Part shown: positions 59,737 to 64,000 of the stretch, piece by piece | Layout: every line of letters starts with the position of its first letter | Numbering within the stretch: position 1 is the stretch's first letter | Assembly: GCF_009917485.1 (NCBI RefSeq) | Contig: NZ_QZDT01000020.1 | Coordinates: 1 to 64,000 of the forward strand | Length of the DNA stretch: 64,000 nucleotides | Origin: Parablautia muri | GTDB taxonomy: Bacteria; Bacillota; Clostridia; Lachnospirales; Lachnospiraceae | Direction: 5' to 3' | The notes under the pieces: model-generated | What the model saw: only the letters and a program-made list of their open reading frames with translations | Database searches by the model: none | Told to the model about the DNA's origin: nothing | Translations under genes and position numbers: made by a program

Positions 59737-60126
59737 TTACTTAATAACCATTTTTAAATTAGCAAATTCCTGTTTAATGCTGTCGATCAGCCCGTTGTAC
59801 TTGATCTGATTAGCCGCCAGAGTAACGCCCTCCGTATCAACATCCACGTTATTACCATCCAGACGATAAGAAAAATTAGCGGAATCCGTATAGACTTTCG
59901 CCTCAAGATCCGCGCCATTCAGGCGTGAAACCTTAGCGTCCACCGTCTCATATCTGGAATTTCCAAGAGCCTGACGTAATTGAGATTCAAAATCAACGTC
60001 CTGCCTCTTATATCCCGGCGTATCCACACTAGATAGATTGTTTCCAATAACCTCATTTCTCTTCCAGGCTGCATCTGCGGTCTTTCCAAGCACATTTACG
60101 TAGTCAAACACACTGCTGTTAATCAT
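59737..60126 (-). CDS. flgB: Flagellar rod protein FlgB
   Basis: FlgB is a proximal rod subunit and the first gene of the fla/che operon. The motif NEVIGNNLSSVDTPGYKRQDVDFE and the C-terminal VTLAANQIKYNGLIDSIKQEFANLKMVIK are present. The start at 60126 (MINSSVFDYV) has GGGAG 8 bases upstream; a TTG seven codons earlier lies before that site and is rejected. 129 residues, as in B. subtilis. Downstream is flgC. Confidence 0.95.
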   Translation of the reverse strand: MINSSVFDYVNVLGKTADAAWKRNEVIGNNLSSVDTPGYKRQDVDFESQLRQALGNSRYETVDAKVSRLNGADLEAKVYTDSANFSYRLDGNNVDVDTEGVTLAANQIKYNGLIDSIKQEFANLKMVIK

Positions 60127-60209
60127 TTGAAAAACTCCCTTCCACAATAGATTTAAATAAAGCCAGAATCATGTAACATCATTCCAGTATATTCAACCCA
60201 CTCTATTCC

Positions 60210-60261
60210 ATTATAATTTATTTGGTAAAAAACACAAGAGTTTTTTGTAGAAATCTTCTAC
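60210..60261 (-). promoter_or_regulatory. Promoter of the fla/che operon with upstream palindrome
   Basis: Minus-strand TTGTGT (60232-60237), 16-base spacer, TATAAT (60210-60215), a sigma-A type promoter. The perfect palindrome GTAGAA-ATC-TTCTAC lies at 60247-60261, ten bases upstream of the -35, a place for an activator. It does not match the CodY box. Confidence 0.65.
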
Positions 60262-60330
60262 GGAATCATTTCTATTTTATTCCCCAAAAACCATTTTTTA
60301 TCAAGGGATTTTCTGCCACCGGTAAAATAA

Positions 60331-60368
60331 AAAGGATTTACGCCTGCAAATATGCTCATAAATCCTTT
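60331..60368 (-). terminator. Intrinsic terminator after codY
   Basis: On the minus strand AAAGGATTTA (complement of 60359-60368) pairs with TAAATCCTTT (60331-60340), loop of 18 bases, followed by a T-rich tract (TTATTTTACC). It separates codY from the fla/che promoter. Confidence 0.8.
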
Positions 60369-60402
60369 TATTTCCCTCATAATCCGTTATGCCTCATTCA
60401 AT

Positions 60403-61188
60403 TTACTTCATGTTTTCCTTACGAAGTTTTTCCACCTCGTCAAATACCATGTCATTTAAAACTTTAATGTAAGTCCCCTTCATCCCTGAAGATCTGGACT
60501 CAATAACACCTGCGCTTTCAAATTTCCGAAGTGCATTTACTATAACGGAACGGGTAATCCCCACCCTGTCCGCTATTTTACTTGCCACCAGAATTCCTTC
60601 CATGCCGTTTAGTTCCTCAAATATATGAACCACCGCTTCCATTTCAGAATAAGACAATGTGTTGATTGCTGACTTGATAACCGCCAATTTCCGGCTTTCT
60701 TCCGCATTTTCCTCATTGACTGCCCGAAGCATTTCAAGGCCCACAACAGTGGTTCCATACTCACAAAGAATAATGTCGTCAATCTCATACTGGTCGGCAC
60801 ACTTATAAATAAACAGTGTCCCAAGCCTCTCGCCTGCAATCTCAATAGGGGTTATAATCGCCCGAAACCGTTTCACATCCTCCGCCTCAAAGCCAAGGGT
60901 TTCAAGATTCACATTTTCCTTGGTAGAGAGCACCGCCAGCAATCTTTCATTCAGCATGGAGTCAATAAAGCCTCCCACCTGATCCACAATAAGCTCCGTG
61001 ATAGAATCAACTCCATAGGCATCTCCTACGCCGAGCACCTTTCCTTTCCTGCTGATCACTAACACATTGGAGGATAGTATTTCACACAATACCGAACAAA
61101 TGTCATTAAAGACAACCTTGCTGGAATTATTGTTGTGAAGAAGTTTACCAATCTTTCTGGTCTTATCCAATAATTGTACGCTGCCCAT
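60403..61188 (-). CDS. codY: Global regulator CodY
   Basis: CodY represses genes of growth arrest when GTP and branched-chain amino acids are plentiful, and controls motility in other Firmicutes. The N-terminal GAF domain (LLDKTRKIGKLLHNNNSSKVVFNDICSVLCEILSSNVLVISRKG), the metabolite-binding region, and the C-terminal winged helix (NALRKFESAGVIESRSSGMKGTYIKVLNDM) are intact. The start at 61188 (MGSVQLLDKTRKIG) has GGAGG 6 bases upstream; a reading ten codons longer is not favoured. 261 residues. Its 3' neighbour is flgB, as in B. subtilis. Confidence 0.96.
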   Translation of the reverse strand: MGSVQLLDKTRKIGKLLHNNNSSKVVFNDICSVLCEILSSNVLVISRKGKVLGVGDAYGVDSITELIVDQVGGFIDSMLNERLLAVLSTKENVNLETLGFEAEDVKRFRAIITPIEIAGERLGTLFIYKCADQYEIDDIILCEYGTTVVGLEMLRAVNEENAEESRKLAVIKSAINTLSYSEMEAVVHIFEELNGMEGILVASKIADRVGITRSVIVNALRKFESAGVIESRSSGMKGTYIKVLNDMVFDEVEKLRKENMK

Positions 61189-61232
61189 GCCATACCTCCG
61201 CTCTGTAATCTTTTTCAAAGCTCGTTAAGGCT

Positions 61233-61261
61233 ATACTACCATATAAATTAGGCAATTTCAA
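61233..61261 (-). promoter_or_regulatory. Candidate promoter of codY
   Basis: Minus-strand TTGAAA (61256-61261), 17-base spacer, TAGTAT (61233-61238), 45 bases before the codY start, in the gap between topA and codY. Confidence 0.5.
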
Positions 61262-61315
61262 CGATCAATCTGATAATTTTATATAATTACGGCAAATTAA
61301 ATAGAATATTCTGAC

Positions 61316-63394
61316 TTATCTGCCAGCTTCTGGATTCGGCATCACATGTCCGCAAGCCAGATCCATACATACCAGCTTACTTCCTTTGTAAAGCATCATA
61401 GAACCGCACATAGGACATTTTTCCTTGGAAGGCTCCTGCCAGACCATAAAATCACACTCCGGGTTATTGATGCAGCCATAATATTTTCTTCCCTTTTTTG
61501 TCTTTTTAAGGACAATGTCTCCTCCACACTTAGGACACATTACGCCGGTCTTTTCATAATAAGCTTTGGTAAAGCGGCATTCCGGAAAGCCGGGACAGGC
61601 CAGGAATCTTCCATAGGCGCCATACTTAACCACCATCTGTTTTCCGCAGGCCTCACAGACCTCATCTGAAACCTCATCCTGTAAATCTACTTTCTCAAGC
61701 TCCCTTAAAGCCACCTGGACTGCTTCTTCCAAATCCGGGTAAAAATTGGACACCACGCTTTTCCAGTTGACATTTCCCTCCTCCACTCCATCTAAAAGTG
61801 CCTCCATATTGGCAGTAAAATTCACATCTACAATGCTCGGGAACGCTTCTTTCATAATATGATTAACCACTTCCCCAAGCTCTGTCACGTAAAGGTTCTT
61901 ATTCTCCTTTACTACATAACGCCTCGCCAGGATAGTGGTTATCGTAGGCGCATAGGTACTTGGCCGTCCAATGCCCAGTTCCTCTAATTCCCGTACCAGG
62001 GAGGCCTCCGTATAATGGGGCGCCGGCTGCGTAAAATGCTGCTTGTCTTCAAACCCAATCAGCTTTAAAGGGGTGGAGGTATCCACCTCCTTTGTCAGGG
62101 TATTACTACCTTCCTCCTTCTCATCCTCCTGAGCGTAAACGCTGGTAAAACCATCGAAAATCACTCTGGAGGCCGCTACGGTAAAACGGTGTTCCCCGGC
62201 ATCAATTTTAATGGAGGTTGTCTCGTATTTTGCAGGCTGCATTCTGCTGGCTGCAAAACGTTTCCAAATAAGCTGGTACAAGCGAAACTGGTCTCTGCTT
62301 AAGGATTCTTTCATTTCCAGCGGAGTCCGGGTGATATCCGTAGGCCGAATTGCCTCATGGGCATCCTGTATCTTTTTATTGCTTTTTACTGCTGCTTCCT
62401 TCTCCTTGGCATACTCCGCTCCATAATTTTTCTTAATATAGCTTTCTGCGGATGCCATAGCCTCCTCGGAAATCCTTATGGAGTCGGTTCGAAGATACGT
62501 AATAATACCCACCGTTCCGTTGCCTTCAATTTCCACGCCTTCATACAGCTGCTGCGCTAATCTCATAGTCTTTTGGGTGGTAAAATTTAAGACCTTGCTG
62601 GCCTCCTGCTGCAGTGTGGACGTAGTAAAAGGAAGGGGCGCTTTCCTGATTCGCTCGCCCTTTTTTACCTCGCTGACCCTAAAGGGATTTTTACCTATTT
62701 CTTCTAAAACTTTTTCCACATCCTCCTTAGAGGAAAGAGGCGCCTTACCGCTCCTTTTTCCGTAATACTTTGCAACCAGAGGTTTCTTGGTTCCCGGTAT
62801 GGAAAGGGATGCATCTAAGGTCCAATATTCCTCCGGGATAAAACTGTTAATTTCCTCTTCCCTGTCGCAGATAATACGCATGGCAACAGACTGCACACGT
62901 CCTGCGCTTAAGCCGCGTTTTACCTTGGTCCATAGAAGCGGCGAGATACGATATCCCACCATACGGTCAAGGATACGCCTTGCCTGCTGCGCGTTCACAA
63001 GATCCATATCAATTTCTCTTGGATTTTTCAAAGATTCCTTCACCGCATTTTTCGTAATTTCATTAAATGTAATGCGGCTCACACGCTTATCCTCCAGCTT
63101 AAGCGCCTTGGAAAGATGCCAGGAAATTGCTTCACCCTCACGGTCAGGGTCAGTTGCCAGATAAATTCTCTGGGCTTTTTTTACTTCCTTTCTCAAATTT
63201 GCCAGTACATCACCTTTTCCCCTTATGGTAATGTATTTTGGTTCAAAATCATGCTCTACGTCAAATCCCAATTGACTTTTAGGCAGATCTCGGACATGTC
63301 CGTTGCTGGCAGCCACCTCATAATTAGAACCCAAAAATTTTCGGATCGTTTTCACCTTTGCCGGTGATTCCACAATTACCAGATATTTTGCCAT
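61316..63394 (-). CDS. topA: DNA topoisomerase I
   Basis: TopA relaxes negative supercoils. The Toprim domain (YLVIVESPAKVKTIRKFLG, LATDPDREGEAISWHL), the active-site region GIITYLRTDSIRIS with the catalytic Tyr, and the arch domain (LSAGRVQSVAMRIICDREEEI) are present. Three C4 zinc ribbons end the protein: CEACGKQ...CPGFPEC, CPKCGGD...CINNPEC and CPMCGSM...CMDLACGHVM. 692 residues, typical of B. subtilis TopA. It follows dprA, as expected. Confidence 0.97.
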   Translation of the reverse strand: MAKYLVIVESPAKVKTIRKFLGSNYEVAASNGHVRDLPKSQLGFDVEHDFEPKYITIRGKGDVLANLRKEVKKAQRIYLATDPDREGEAISWHLSKALKLEDKRVSRITFNEITKNAVKESLKNPREIDMDLVNAQQARRILDRMVGYRISPLLWTKVKRGLSAGRVQSVAMRIICDREEEINSFIPEEYWTLDASLSIPGTKKPLVAKYYGKRSGKAPLSSKEDVEKVLEEIGKNPFRVSEVKKGERIRKAPLPFTTSTLQQEASKVLNFTTQKTMRLAQQLYEGVEIEGNGTVGIITYLRTDSIRISEEAMASAESYIKKNYGAEYAKEKEAAVKSNKKIQDAHEAIRPTDITRTPLEMKESLSRDQFRLYQLIWKRFAASRMQPAKYETTSIKIDAGEHRFTVAASRVIFDGFTSVYAQEDEKEEGSNTLTKEVDTSTPLKLIGFEDKQHFTQPAPHYTEASLVRELEELGIGRPSTYAPTITTILARRYVVKENKNLYVTELGEVVNHIMKEAFPSIVDVNFTANMEALLDGVEEGNVNWKSVVSNFYPDLEEAVQVALRELEKVDLQDEVSDEVCEACGKQMVVKYGAYGRFLACPGFPECRFTKAYYEKTGVMCPKCGGDIVLKKTKKGRKYYGCINNPECDFMVWQEPSKEKCPMCGSMMLYKGSKLVCMDLACGHVMPNPEAGR

Positions 63395-63480
63395 AATGTT
63401 TCCCCTTTTTTAGCTTTAAAATGTTTTCCCTGCACAAGGCATCTGCTTATCTTACTTGCACACGGGAATCGCCGTGCACA

Positions 63481-63509
63481 ACTATACACCAATTGTTCCG
63501 CGCATGCAA
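63481..63509 (-). promoter_or_regulatory. Candidate promoter of topA
   Basis: Minus-strand TTGCAT (63504-63509), 17-base spacer, TATAGT (63481-63486). The leader to topA contains a short hairpin, CACGG pairing with CCGTG near 63460-63476. It lies after the small DUF3006-like gene. Confidence 0.55.
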
Positions 63510-63599
63510 GTAAAAAATTCGTCAAAAAATTATACATGCCCTAAAACACCGGCAAAATAATTCCCCCAAAAGCCAGAAGCAGGCAAGCTGACAAAGCGC

Positions 63600-63776
63600 C
63601 TATTCGGAAATAATTTCATACTGCATCCACTCATACTTAAGCCGGGTTCCTTCTGTTGTTTCCGGCGGAAGGAGCGCCCTTGCCACCAGCTTTAAATCAT
63701 CGCTTTCCACATCTGTTCTTCTTAAGTTTGCATAATCCCCCTCAATGCTTACTACTTCATAATAAAATACGTTCAT
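63600..63776 (-). CDS. Small DUF3006-like protein between dprA and topA
   Basis: A 58-residue protein (MNVFYYEVVSIEGDYANLRRT...LLPPETTEGTRLKYEWMQYEII) with the strand-rich pattern of DUF3006, a small family of unknown function. The start at 63776 has AGGAGG at 8 bases; the reading frame continues upstream without a good site. It sits 59 bases after the dprA stop, and topA begins 205 bases downstream. Assignment to the family is tentative. Confidence 0.6.
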   Translation of the reverse strand: MNVFYYEVVSIEGDYANLRRTDVESDDLKLVARALLPPETTEGTRLKYEWMQYEIISE

Positions 63777-63835
63777 TCTCTGATCCTCCTGTCCTGTTTC
63801 CAACAGCCCGATTGTACCATATTTCCGATTGAAAG

Positions 63836-64000
63836 TCATCCTCCGCAGTTGTCTGCTATTTTTACAAAATAAGTGCCTCCCACCTGCTTTGCTCCTCCCT
63901 CCATACATAGGTCCACAAGTTTAGATAAAAGCTCTGTTATTTCTATATCCTCTCCGGCTTTTTTCATTTTTTCCAGGATTTCATCTATGGACACGGGATA
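63836..64000 (-). CDS. dprA: C-terminal end of DprA (partial)
   Basis: The last 54 codons of a minus-strand gene that enters from the right edge. The translation (PVSIDEILEKMKKAGEDIEITELLSKLVDLCMEGGAKQVGGTYFV) matches the winged-helix tail of DprA/Smf, which loads RecA on single-stranded DNA during transformation. It is followed by the DUF3006-like gene and topA, the smf-topA order of B. subtilis. Only the tail can be seen, so the identification leans on gene order. Confidence 0.75.
   Translation of the reverse strand, partial: YPVSIDEILEKMKKAGEDIEITELLSKLVDLCMEGGAKQVGGTYFVKIADNCGG

Noticed and set aside
61264-61278. Possible CodY box near the codY promoter
   Set aside because: The best alignment to AATTTTCWGAAAATT has five mismatches, too many to support autoregulation.

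Overview
The window is about 64 kb of a motile, low-to-mid GC Gram-positive chromosome, most likely a Clostridia member of the family Lachnospiraceae. The reasons are the Gram-positive-only PolC, CodY, FlhG/FlhF, CheC/CheD/FliY chemotaxis proteins, an archaeal/enteric-type AsnA, strong AGGAGG ribosome binding sites, and a gene order that follows the Bacillus subtilis dprA-topA-codY-fla/che-sigD-swrB-rpsB-tsf-pyrH-frr-uppS-cdsA-dxr-rasP-polC block almost gene for gene. Family assignment is inference; no rRNA gene is present.

Layout. Positions 1-6650 (plus strand) hold an unrecognised two-gene unit, a DegV protein, the manganese exporter mntP behind a yybP-ykoY riboswitch, and a large hybrid sensor kinase. 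Positions 6652-24474 (minus strand) are a housekeeping block read from right to left: rpsB-tsf, a NodB-type deacetylase with a bactofilin, pyrH-frr-uppS-cdsA-dxr-rseP, a Ser/Thr kinase with a PP2C phosphatase, then ispG-polC and a small Cys-rich protein. asnA (plus) and an SCP2-domain gene (minus) form a convergent pair at 24.8-26.4 kb, inserted between rpsB and the flagellar block.

Positions 26518-60126 (minus strand) are one continuous fla/che operon of about 33 kb, starting at a sigma-A-like promoter before flgB. Order: basal body and export ATPase (flgB, flgC, fliE-J), motE, fliK, flgD, hook protein, flbD, stator (motA, motB), fliL, switch (fliM, fliY), cheY, export gate (fliO-R, flhB, flhA), flhF, flhG, PilZ brake, cheB, cheA, cheW, cheC, cheD, an unknown membrane protein, sigD, an unknown 105-residue protein, a SwrB-like protein and a MltG-like domain protein. 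Early genes build the basal body and hook, and sigD near the end gives the sigma factor for late genes, none of which lie in the window. codY, topA, a small DUF3006-like protein and the 3' end of dprA finish the window.

Points that depart from the standard plan are a CheB lacking its receiver domain, a FlgD whose C-terminus is a three-helix surface-protein-like module with an acidic tail, a Met-rich linker in FliY, a kinase/phosphatase cassette between rseP and ispG, a mutually exclusive antiterminator in the Mn riboswitch, paired TetR-type operators without a regulator, a hairpin repeat shared by the leaders of asnA and the sensor kinase, and a degenerate short repeat in at least four intergenic gaps. 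I found no convincing novel defence or mobile system; no tRNA, rRNA, CRISPR or insertion sequence was recognised.
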